Below are positions 44,447-54,930 of a stretch of DNA of 64,000 bases, in pieces. The translations under genes were made by a program, and so were the position numbers. The DNA comes from Casuarina equisetifolia. Its lineage: Eukaryota > Streptophyta > Magnoliopsida > Fagales > Casuarinaceae. The stretch covers positions 980,501 through 1,044,500 of the forward strand of contig CM052360.1 of NCBI GenBank assembly GCA_028551475.1, given 5' to 3'. The stretch's first letter is position 1; every line of letters begins with the position of its first letter. The notes under the pieces are model-generated. The model was not told where the DNA came from. It did not search any database and saw only the letters and a program-made list of their open reading frames with translations.

Positions 44447-46247
44447 CTAGAATTTATGCCTTTTGCTGGATATCGATTTGCTAGCATTTTTCCTTTCCTG
44501 GAGAATTTTGATTCCTTGGTATCTTCCCAGCATTAAAACAGTGGCCATTGGATTGGTGCCTGGTGATTCAAGGAAGGTTGAGCGGTCCACCACCCTCAAA
44601 CCCTTGACCCCGTACACCTTATAATCCTTGTCCACAACCGATCCAACAGTACAACCGCCATGATAGTGATAAAAGGTCCTCACATTTTTCTTGCAGAATT
44701 TTATGTGCTCATCTTCACCAGACATCTGCTCATTCTTGTAATCCTTTCCCACGAACATAGCGACCGATTGTGAACTTGCAACTCGTTGAAGCAGTAGGCT
44801 CAGCCTTACACATTCATCCAAGTCATTTTCCTCTGCAAGGTAGTTGAATTGCACTGATGGATTTTTCCTAGGGTCTGTGCCATTTAGTTCAAGCTTTCCT
44901 TCTGATGCCGGCAATGCTACTTTTCCGGTAACTATCATTCTTGTTGTATTCAAGCTCACAGGTAGTATTAGGCCTTGAACAATGAGATTGAAGTTATCTG
45001 CAATGCCCACAACCTGGGGAGAGTTTGGTAGCCTTTTTTTTGGCTTCTTGTCCACTAAAAGGCCAAGGGCAGGATTGTCTTGCATTCTCCGTCCAACACC
45101 TTCCAAATCAAGGAGAATAGGGATGTTGAAGTCCCGGAGGTGCTGTTGAGGTCCAATACCACTTAACAGTAAGATTTGCGCGCTTCCTAAAGCTCCCGCT
45201 GATAATATCACATCTCCCCATGAACCAGAATCCTGAGGTGGGCTGAGATAAGCTTCATAGGTTTCATCAGGGCTGCCGTTGCTCTTGATAAACCTAACAC
45301 CGCAGGCTCTGCTTTTGTTCCTATTATCCGCAACAGTTGAAGCAAAATGTAAGCTTGAAAAGTACTGAACCCATACTTTTGCAAAATGGGAGCTCATATT
45401 TATTGCATCACATTACTTACCATTGAGGAAGATGACATTCTTCGCTGTTGCATTCAGAATAACTGTGACATATTCTGGATTTCCCGCCTTCAAAAGATCA
45501 GCTGAGGTGTGTCTGATTCCATGTTCATCGAACACGGTTGCACCCACCTTTGTTCCCGCAATATGTTCCAAGCTAAAACCATTATAAGGTAGAACTCCAG
45601 CTTTAAGAAGGCCCAATTCTACGGCACTCTCCCACGGGGTCAACTCAGGTTTGAATGCAAGCTTAGATTCCACCCATTTATACGCATCTCCTACTAGTTC
45701 CACATCCAAACCAACTTTTCTTAGAAAACTCCTACTTGCTCTGCTAAAAAATCCTCCATTTATGGCAGATGATCCTCCGAGAACTCTGCCCCTGAGATTC
45801 GGAACCCCATCCTTGGAGGTAAACTCTTGCGCAACAGAAGTGTATTCATCAGTTTTGAGCAATGAAAACCCGTAGTACTTCTTCTTTGTAATCAATGGAT
45901 TTCCATATGGTGAGCCACCTCGTTCCATCAATAGCACCCTGAACCTCTCAGACAAGGTTGCTGCCAATGCACATCCGGCGGTGCCTCCCGCAACAACGAT
46001 GTAGTCGAATGATTTGCTTGCCACTTCTTTGACATCTGAAGTCATATAGGGGAGTTTCTTTCCTGCAGTGAAGGACAAATGATTCTAAGCCCAACTCAGT
46101 CGACAAACATAAATTATGCGAATCACAGTAACAACCATGAAAGTGCAAACCTTGAGGCAGTGAAGACGAAGCTAAAGACAGGTTGATCAATAAGAACACA
46201 GATGCGGTGAGAAGTCCATGGCAATGCCTTCTTTGTGAAAGTTCCAT
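44447..46247 (-). CDS. GMC oxidoreductase copy F, open frames but lost acceptor site
   Basis: Exons by homology are 46247-46151, 46062-45421 and 45327-44447 (97, 642 and 881 nt), with no stop or indel; the joined frame would be 539 residues. Two features cast doubt on function. First, the intron 2 acceptor AG has become GG (plus strand CC at 45328-45329). The nearest AG in the proper phase lies about 46 nt upstream (TTTTGCAAAAG), which would add 16 residues. Second, the FAD motif reads VVAGGTAG, so the first glycine of GxGxxG is Ala. The signal peptide, RGRVLGGSSAIN, HYHGGC and GTNPMAT are intact. It may be an early pseudogene, or a copy with an altered splice form. Confidence 0.75.
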
Positions 46248-46689
46248 GATAAGTTTTTCAGTTCTTGCTCACGCACAGAAGAAGCGCATTATATGGATCT
46301 TGTGCTCAGGCTTCTTTATTACCATAAAGCCTAAGTTGTTTGAAGTTTCGTTAGGTTCACAATTTATTCAAGCATTCGCAAAACGTGGCCCAAGGTTCCA
46401 TCGATTGGTGGGAACAACCCCTTCTTGGCTTTTATGTACTTGGAGTCAATAGTCTCCTCTTCACCAACCATTCGTTACGTCACCGTAAGTTGATTATAAC
46501 AGGAGAAAAATTCAAGAAGATATTGGATATACTTTGGATATCCAAGAGAGAAAGACAGAGTCAACAAATTATATTATCGATTACTCTAACACAACAGAGG
46601 AATTTGTGAACAAACCCCATGTGTATTATCAAGATTTCAACCCCTTGCAGTTCAAGTCTATTGCTTTTGGACCTGAATCAACGTCATGA

Positions 46690-46930
46690 TGATATTGTCC
46701 AAGACTCTAGAATTGCTTCTCTCGTTGGCATGATAACCTATTTACAACTTCTTGCTCCCAATGGCGTTTAATCCAGTGCTCTTAGGCTTCTCTCCTGCGT
46801 GTATTTCCATCAATGAGGAGTGGTTCTATTAGCTTTTAAGGGTCACCACTCTTTTTCATTGGTTGCTTCCCTTCCTTTGTCTTAATTGCCCCATAGGCAT
46901 GTTCTAGCATGCAGTGGCGATTAGCTGGAG
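46690..46930 (-). pseudogene. Decayed 3' fragment of MYB-CC gene, copy 5
   Basis: Shares the words 'cttgctcccaatggcgtttaatccagtgctcttaggcttctctcc' and 'ggtcaccactctttttcattggttgcttcc' with the other fragments and with the relic at 53.5 kb. It is heavily decayed, and the SKRSGS codons are deleted. Confidence 0.5.
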
Positions 46931-47059
46931 AGTTTCTGCTGCAGGCCTGAGAGAAGATTGCCGTCCAATTGTGTTTGTATGGTAGTCTGTACAACGTGCA
47001 CATAGTATGTTGTGTAAAACAACAAACTGGTACGTAATATCTATCAAAAACATTCTCGT

Positions 47060-47335
47060 AATGTTCTAATTCAGCTCGAATTTGTGTTCAAAAGGGATTT
47101 TTCACAAAGTTAAGATGTTGTTTCGGATATTAGCTAAAGAGAGATTAAATGAATAAATAAAAAATACACAACAAAACACAAATTTATGTTCGGCCAATAA
47201 TTACTTGCATCTACAAGTAAAGTTAAGAGAAATTTCTTTCACTACTTGTAATCATTCTTAGTCAAGTATACCCTTTAAAACACTCTTTTGAAAGTGAAAA
47301 AAAAAGTATATAAAAGTTCTAAAAAAATTACTTAT
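47060..47335. repeat. Dispersed repeat (partner 63800-64000)
   Basis: 'gtaatgttctaattcagct', 'ggatttttcacaaagttaagat' and 'cggatattagctaaagagagattaaatga' reappear in order at 63805-63900 with differences. The partner runs off the end of the window. Nature unknown. Confidence 0.6.
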
Positions 47336-47739
47336 AGATTTTCACTGCAATAAAGTTTGCACAAATCTACACTGCTCGGTGTTTTCTACACTCCACAAAA
47401 ATTGTGCACGGATATTCTCTTTTATGAAGGTGGAAAAGGGAGGAGGTGAAGTGGTAAAGGCTACCTGGGTTTGTTGTTGTTTTTTTCCTCCCAAACAGCG
47501 CACTCGTGGACCTTGAGGGCAGCCCCACCTCAACTCATTAACAACAAAGATTTGACTTAGTCCAATAAAGAGAACGTGCTGAGTATGAGCCACGTTCAAC
47601 AGAGTATAATATACATATGTATAATAAATACTGATCACGTTAGAAGCACTAGATCAAGTATCTACCTAAAATAGCTTATTATTCAGATTGGTTGAGCCCG
47701 CTAGATGGGGCTAAATTTATTGCCAGACCTAGAATCTGT

Positions 47740-47840
47740 TTATTTAATTTGCACTTTTTTATTCTTGGACAGCTAACACATAATGTTGTCCTACATTATA
47801 GGCCTTTTGTTGGATACCGATCTACCAGCCTCATTTACAA
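47740..47840 (-). pseudogene. GMC 3'-end remnant
   Basis: About 100 bp matches the 3' trailer and last codons of the GMC copies ('tgtttatttaatttgc', 'attcttggacagctaacacataatg', 'ttttgttggataccgatctaccagcctc'). It ends abruptly where the rest of exon 3 should begin. It marks a deleted array member. Confidence 0.75.
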
Positions 47841-48164
47841 GTAAAGGTGCTTTGGGCTACTGAAGGCTGGCATTTGAAGGTGATGCGCTATATGGAACTA
47901 CCGAACTTCGTGACCTAAGTGTGCCATTGATTCTATAAAAGTACTGACAGTGGAATCGTTTCTTACCATGGACAATCATGTCTGCCGTTGCATGACAGAA
48001 ACAATTGAAACAAGGTTTTTCAGCCCATATAAAGCACCCTTTTTTCATTTTTTATTTTTTTTGCTGGCCTGAAACTACGTTTGGAGATTCAGTCAACTCC
48101 TGATTTTACCAACCCTCAGAACGGAATCAAGTTTTTGCAGAAAAAAGTTGCTTGTATGTAACTT

Positions 48165-49690
48165 TATCATCAGAAGATATTTACTCCAAAGCGAGCATTC
48201 TAAACTTAGTCTACTGTCCGCAGATGGGCAGCTAAGGTGCTTGTGAACAGTAAGAAGGCTTGTGATTATGGGAGAAAGGTGAGAGCAGGGTTGCAGACTC
48301 CTGATCAAATTTAAGATCCTAAACGTTATGATGATTAAAATTTCATGGATTTCTTTACTGCATCTCTCAGATTTTCTATACATAAGGTTGGTTGGTCATT
48401 TAAGTACAATAATGTAAAGTTTCAAAGTATATGCTTGCAGAATAATCACAAGTTTCTTGAAGCCAAATAGAAATATTTTAAAGCCCTTCATACGGGACCT
48501 GACAATCTAGTTTCTTTTTACTTTTCACTTTTTAAGCTACCTTCTGATGTGGGGGAGCATTCTCCATAATATTTCCAGAATTGAAATTAAAATTAGTAAG
48601 TTTAGATATGTTCTATATGTGTTATAAGAATATTTTAAAAATTATTCTCATTTGTATTGGTATGCACTCTTAGTAGTATTTAGTTAGGGTTCCCTTGATT
48701 CCAATATAAAAAGAAAAGACCAAAAGAAAACTTAGTAGGCTAAAAAGAGAGAGCAGAAAAAATGGGTTACATTGATGACCTCTTGTATGTTTATGGTTTG
48801 ATTTGTATATCTATTTGTTCATATGATGGGTTGTTTCCACAGCACCCCACTCCAAATGAAATGGTGTGAAAATAGCATATTGACTTTTTCTTTTATATCA
48901 ATGATCTGTCTCTCTTATCAATGACTATTAAACTTTCAATAATCTCGTTGAAGCTGGTAGCGCAAGAGTTTCAAAGGTTTAGATTTGACTTCAACTTGCT
49001 ATCGGAGTACGCATATTATGGAAAAGCTTCACGGGAATGAGGATAAAGTTTACAGATATTAAACCTGCATTATGTTTCGATCTAATAAAGTGAGTTGATC
49101 ATCAGCTCATTGATTCAATTAATCAATCTTCAGTCAATGCCTTCACATGGAATCACGACAAAGGATGAGCATAAAATAACTTTCGGTGTTCAATGTTTAA
49201 TCATATTAATCTCGTACGATCAATCAAGAGAACGTAGCCCAGATTTCTGGTTTTAAATCATGCGTGTATTTGCTTATATATACCATTATTACACATAAAG
49301 ATAGCCTATCTATAATATAAGTTATTTTTCTAATTGCTCAAGCATACGCAAGACTTAGCCTAAGATTCTTTGTTGATTGGTGGGAAAAGTTTTGATTTTG
49401 CCTTTATAATTTAGAATCCCTTCCTTGCCTTTTCATACTTAGAATCAATAGTGTCCTCTTTACCACGCATTCCTTCCATTACTGTGTGTTGACAATAATA
49501 GGAAATGAATTCAAGAAGATATTGGAATAGTTTGGATTGGAACATTTTAAAGCATGGTGGGAACTGATTGACAAGACAGGATAAAGAGATTAGAGGATCC
49601 AGCCATGGAATAGGGCACGACATCATTCTCTTGAGTGTTTAGCTTATCAACTATGATTATCCAAAAATTAAGTTACAACTAAACTAGGGA
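48165..49690. repeat. Segmental duplication, copy 2 (partner 28610-30120)
   Basis: See the partner entry. At 49745 the similarity to 30175 stops and an unrelated coding-like relic begins. Confidence 0.85.
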
Positions 49691-49741
49691 AACTACATGG
49701 CTGTCAGCTTTTTTAGTGGCACAGAATGCTACAATTTTGGG

Positions 49742-50507
49742 AGATGTGTTAACATTGAGGGTGTTTCAGAGGATTCATCTGGTATTTCAACTATGTCAGA
49801 CGTTGACTCAGGTTTGTGTGCTACCATGGAGGATGATGCTAAGTCAACAAAGGAGCTCCTATGCAGACTTTCTATGCGGAACAGGAAGAAACTCAAGAAG
49901 CTCCTACTCCTGAGACATGTCTACAGCATAACTATGGAATAACATTTGAAGTGGGGGAATCATCTCACCAAGGAAATCCTGCTCGAATAGATGATCAGTT
50001 TTACTTAGATCCTGTGTCACTTCCAGAGGATCGGCCACATGCAGCAGAATCCTGCTACAAGTTAAAGTAGAGCCAATATCGCCTGCAACAACTGTTCTAA
50101 ATCAGAATTATAACATTGAGATTTCAGATTACCCACTAGATATGGATCTTGTATTGCCACTGTTCTCTGCACAGGCTATAGAGTTGGCTAACAATAGGTT
50201 CCTGAACGGATATAATTATAAGGAGGTAGCAGCCTTCATTTGGCTAGACCTTGATGAACCAGCTCAGCAGAATTCGAAGACACACAGTGAAGGACTAAAT
50301 GGAAGTCTAGGTGAATTTGACGTTGATGCGTTTATGGGGGTATGTGAGATGGAGAACGTAGGAGAGAGAGGGAGCTATGGCAATGTTAACGGTGCATGCA
50401 CAATATTGAGAGATCTGAGCACAGATAACCCAGTTGCAGTTCTTAAGGATTACGGAGATCCAGATCATGATCACGAATCAGTGGGTGCTTTGCACCTCGA
50501 TGAATAA
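49742..50507 (+). pseudogene. Unidentified coding relic, acidic protein, intron-free
   Basis: Three overlapping frames together look like one former reading frame broken by indels. The pieces are NIEGVSEDSSGISTMSDVDS (frame from 49697), YAEQEETQEAPTPETCLQHN with PARIDDQFYLDPVSLPED (frame from 49861), and LDMDLVLPLFSAQAIELANN with SEGLNGSLGEFDVDAFMGV (frame from 50142, ending 50507). The composition is acidic and Ser- and Asn-rich, like the C-terminal region of a plant transcription factor. I could not place it in a family with confidence. It has no introns over 0.77 kb and starts abruptly at a duplication boundary, which fits a captured or retroposed fragment. Confidence 0.45.
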
Positions 50508-50905
50508 GCTGGCAACTGAAGTAAACAAGAGAAAATCGGGCCCCGCAGGATAGAAGAACGAAATTTCCATGCAACTTGTCTTTTGTAACTATAGCACAAG
50601 TTGTAAGCTATGCGTAATGATAAAACTGCGAAAGTGGTAGCGCCAGTTGAAGCCTTAGGTGCCTATAAAAAGGGCAACCCGCAGTGTATTCTAACAGGCA
50701 AACTTTGAAAGCTTCAGTTGCTTCACTCAACTCTCTCTCTCTTGTATAAAGTATATGGGCTTGGGCTTCTGCTAATAATCTGAAATAGTTTATTATTCAA
50801 CTTGATCGAGCCGTACAAGATGGAGTACGATTCATTGCAAAAGCAAGAATCTGTTTATTTAGTATTTGCTATTAGATCCTTGGATAGCTAATACATAATG
50901 GAGTT

Positions 50906-52705
50906 TTAGACTTTATGCCCTTTGCTGGATACCGATCTACCAGCCTGCTTCCTTTCCTGCAGAATTTTGATCCCTTGGTATCTTCCCAGCATTAAAACAG
51001 TGGCCATTGGATTGGTGCCTGGTGATTCCAGGAATGTTGAGCCATCCACCACCCTCAAACCCTTGATCCCGTACACCTTATAATCCTTGTCCACAACCGA
51101 TCCAACAGTACAACCGCCATGATAGTGATAATAGGTCCTCACATTTTTCTTGCAGGATTTTCTGAACTCGTCTTCACCAGACATCTGCTCATTCTTGTAA
51201 TCCTTTCCTAAGAACATAGCAACCGATTGAGAACCTGCAACTTGTTGAAGCAGTTGACCCAGCTTTACACATACATCCAAGTCATTTTCCTTTGCAAGAT
51301 AGTTGAATTGCACTGATGGATTTTTCCTGGGGTCTGTTCCATTTAGTTCAAGCTTTCCTTCTGATGCGGGCAATGCTACTTTTCCGATAACAAATATTCT
51401 TGTTGTATTCAAGCTCACAGGAAATATTGCGGCTTGAACAATGAGATTGAAGTCATCTGCAATGCCCACAACCTGGGGAGAGCCTGTTAGCCTTTTTTTT
51501 GGCTTCTTGTCCACTGAAAGGAAGAGAGCAGGGTTGTCTTGCATTCTCTGTCCAACCCCTTCCAAGTCGTGGACAATAGGGATGTTGAAGTCCCGGAGGT
51601 GCTGTTGAGGTCCAATACCACTTGACAGTAAGATTTGGGGGCTTCCTAAAGCCCCTGCTGATAATATCACATCTCCCCATGAACCAGAATCTTGAGGAGG
51701 GCTGAGATAAGCTTCATAAGTTTCATCAGGGCTACCGTTGCTCTTTATAAACCTAACACCCCAGGCTCTGCTCTTGCTTCTATTATCTGCAACAGTTGAA
51801 GCAAAATGTGAGCTTGAAGAGTACTGAGCCCAAACTTCGCAAAATGTGAGCTCATATTTATTGCATCAAATTACTTACCATTGAGGAAGATGATATTCTT
51901 TGCTGTTACATTCAGAAGCACCGTGACATATTCTGGATTTCCTGCCTCCAGAAGCTCAGCTGCGGTGTGTCTGATACCACGTTCATCAAACACGGTTGCA
52001 CCCATCTTTGTTCCCTCAATATGTTCCAAACTAAAGCCATTATAAGGTAGAATTCCTGCTTCAAGGAGGCCCAATTCTGCGGCACTCTCCCACGAGGTCA
52101 ACTCAGGTTTGAATACAAGTTTAGATTCCACCCATTTATACGCATCTGTTACTAGTTCCTTATCCAAACCAACTTTTCTTAGAAAACTCTTACTTGCTCT
52201 GCTATAAAACCCTCCATTTATGGCAGATGATCCTCCGAGAACCCTTCCCCTGACATTCGGAACCCCATCCTTGGAGGTAAATGCTTGTGCAACAGATGTG
52301 TATTCATCAGTATTAAGCAGTGGATACCACAAGTACTTCGTATTCATTACGAACGGATTTCCGTATGGTGAGCCTCCTCGTTCCATCAGTAGCACCCTGA
52401 ACCTCTCAGACAAGGTTGCAGCTACGGCACATCCGGCGGTGCCTCCCCCAACAACGATGTAATCGAATGATTTGCCTGCCACTTCTTTGACATCTGAAGT
52501 CATGTAGGGGAGTTTCTTTCCTGCAGTGAACGACAAATGATTCTGGGCCCAACTCAGTCGACAAACATGAATTATGCTAATCAAGTAACAACAATGAAGA
52601 GTCCAAACCTTGAGGCAGAGCAGAAAAAGCTAAAGACAAGTTGATCAGTAAGAACACAGATGCAGTGAGGAGCCCAAGGCTATGCCTTGTTTGTGAAAGT
52701 TCCAT
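50906..52705 (-). CDS. GMC oxidoreductase copy G, intact
   Basis: Exons 52705-52609, 52520-51879 and 51786-50906 (97, 642 and 881 nt) encode 539 residues with all GT-AG sites. The signal peptide (GLLTASVFLLINLSLAFSA) is followed by the FAD motif DYIVVGGGTAGCAVAATLSERF and signature 1 RGRVLGGSSAING. Signature 2 reads ILSAGALGSPQILLSSGIGP, with Ser where most copies have Leu. The catalytic His is in TYYHYHGGC and the Asn in GTNPMAT. It is very close to copy H over coding and flanking sequence, so the two arose by a recent duplication. Predicted secreted flavoprotein; substrate unknown. Confidence 0.93.
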
Positions 52706-53465
52706 AGTGTTTCAGTTCTTGCTTAAGCAGTGAAGGAGCGCAATACGACTGACCTTGTGCTCCGGCTGCAGTATTAGTTTAACACCCAAGTCGTTTGAAG
52801 TTTCTTTAAGTCTGGCCTAAGATTCTTTATCGGTTGGTGGGATATGTTGTAATTTTGCCGCAATTATCTCCAGACCCTCCTTTGTGTTTTTTATTCGGAA
52901 TCAGTAGTTTCCCCTTTACTAAGCATTCCCTACTTCACTGTATCTTGACAATTATAGGAAAAGAATTCAATTAGAATATTGGAATTGTGCGGATTACAAC
53001 ATTTTCTGCAACATAGTCGGCACTGATTGACAAGTCAGGATAAAAACATGAGAAATCCATCCAAGGAGTAGGGTGTACGACATCATTGATTGAGAAGTTG
53101 GCTTACCAACTATGATTATTTAATAATAAGTTAACAGGAAAAAATTGAAAAACTCCATGTTTGTCATTGTTTTTAATAGCAAAGAATAGTAAAATTGTGA
53201 GAGACCAAGTGAGAGAGAGAAAGGGAGAGAGATTCACAAAATATACACTATAATACCTTCTTCTGATTTGGATAACTATCAAAAGTTCTGGAGGATCTAT
53301 ACATACACCAATATAAAGTTTATATACAAAAGTTAAGCTCTAAGAATTAAGTTTTCTGCGTGGACTTTATGACCAAACCGCATATGTGTTAATCAAGATT
53401 CCAAGCCCTTGCAGTTCAAGTCTATTGCTTTTGGACCAGAATCAATGTCATGATTGTATTGGCTG
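52706..53465. other. 5' flank of GMC copy G
   Basis: Promoter-side spacer, closely similar to that of copy H over about 600 bp (52706-53330 versus 62841-63330). It contains a GA-rich tract near 53210-53235. No coding signal. The boundary with the MYB-CC relic is at about 53470. Confidence 0.6.
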
Positions 53466-53469
53466 TTGA

Positions 53470-54930
53470 GATCTAGTTTGTCCAAGAATCCAGAATTTCT
53501 CGGTTGACTACCACTTTTCTCTCGGTGGGTCGATGTCCTTGTTCCATACGTATGCTGTCAGACATTGCACTTCCACTTCTCTTGCTCCCAGTGGTTCGAT
53601 TGCTTAACCCAATAACCCTTGGCTTGTCTCCTGGGTGTATGTCCATTAAGGGAAGCTCAATAGTTGTGTTAGACTTCTGGGGGTCACCACTCTCTTTCAT
53701 TGGCCGCTTCTCTTCCTTTCTCCCAGAACCCTCTGATAATGTTAAGGAGCTTTCCATGGAACATATTGTGCCTCTCATCTGTTTCCTCTGGACGTCTTTG
53801 AAACTCAAACCTCCTGTTTCTGTCAATTCTGAGATTGAAGAGTTTGGCTCAGTGTTGACCATTGAGACTAACTGAGAGAGTTCAGCCTTAGCAAGTTCTA
53901 CTCCCAGGGAAGAAGAGCTATACCCAGAAAGGGTTTCCTGAGCTTTCTTTATTGTAAGCACTTCTCTTGGGCTTCGATCCTCAGCTGCTAATGTCTCTGC
54001 ACCTGAAAACAGAGTTCGAACTCAACAAGCATGTATTGGTACATAAACTTGAAATTAGCATGTTCATAATAGGAAGGTTTATTAGTACCACCTCAATCTG
54101 TTCATGCAGTTTCCGTTGGACGTCCATTTGTAATTGCAGAGCCTGAACAACCTGCAATCTTCTGTCACACATTACACCATATCAATAGAAGCTCTTTGCA
54201 TTATCATGTTCCAACAAATTAATCAAACAGATGTGATATATCTCTAACTATTACTCATTAATCTTATGGTGGCTTGCATCACTGATATGCAAACTGAAGT
54301 GCCCACTGGTTCTCTGAATTTCTCTGTAATCTGCACCAACAAAAAGAAACACCAAAATCAAAACAAGAAGAAAACCAATAGATCATGCTATTTTTTATCA
54401 ATCCGATGCACTAAAGTTACCGTCTTGCTTACTGTCGGTGCAGGACTCACTGCTAGCTTTTGCCCTGCCTGTATTTCTCCAAGAAGTAATACAAACATGA
54501 GTACAGTTCAGCTTTCAATTTGCTTATCTGAATAACAAAAGATTGATGGAATCATTCTAAATAGAAAAAGGAACCTGCAGATGACGCTTGAGGTGGTGCA
54601 AAGTCAGTCCAGGAATTCCCATCACCCTCATCAGACTCTTCGGTGTCGCCTCTGACCATATATGAAAGAAGCTAGAAACTTTATGCCATAATCAAAACCA
54701 GTAAGGAATCGACAAGCTTCTAGATCACTGACTGCCCTTCCAAGTTGATTCACTGCTTCAATAAATCTTTGGTGAAGTTCTGCAGTCCATTTTAACCTGG
54801 CCTTTGTATCAGTGGACAAAACCAAATTCGTGTTCTGATTCTGAATATTGCCAGACCCGCTTGCGTTTGGTAGATGAGAAACAGCAAGAAAACAGAAACG
54901 TGAAATGGATTTTGACGAGCTCCGCGGCAA
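53470..54930 (-). pseudogene. MYB-CC (PHL/MYR-type GARP) transcription factor relic, fullest copy
   Basis: Exons are recognisable on the minus strand. 54860-54730 encodes the GARP/MYB-like start (STDTKARLKWTAELHQRFIE, AVNQLG). About 54650-54577 encodes ATPKSLMRVMGIPGL and then LHHLKRHLQ. About 54478-54440 encodes EKYRQGKS. About 54330-54280 encodes YREIQRTSGHFSLHISDAS. About 54160-54095 encodes the coiled-coil ALQLQMDVQRKLHEQIEV. About 54003-53473 encodes KKAQETLSGYSSSSLGVELA, KAELSQLVSMVNTEPNSSIS and the tail. Lesions are a 4-nt deletion between GIPGL and LHHLK, a frame break after RQGKS, a TAG in the RHLQLRIEAQ exon, and a ~7-nt deletion before KKAQETL. MYB-CC proteins bind DNA as dimers, and several act in phosphate signalling; this copy cannot. 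Confidence 0.88.

Larger units (their letters stand above)
46248..50905. other. Array spacer between GMC copies F and G
   Basis: Contents in order: the 5' flank of copy F; a MYB-CC fragment near 46690-46930; a dispersed repeat at 47060-47335 that recurs at 63800-64000; AT-rich DNA; a GMC tail remnant at 47740-47840; a stretch at 47860-48030 like 16930-17110; the segmental duplication 48165-49690; and an unidentified coding relic at 49742-50507. No intact gene. Confidence 0.6.

Noticed and set aside
49411..49626. 71-codon minus-strand frame, resembling those at 30114-30320 and 55105-55383
   Set aside because: Repeated spacer sequence with no family features; differences between copies break the frame.
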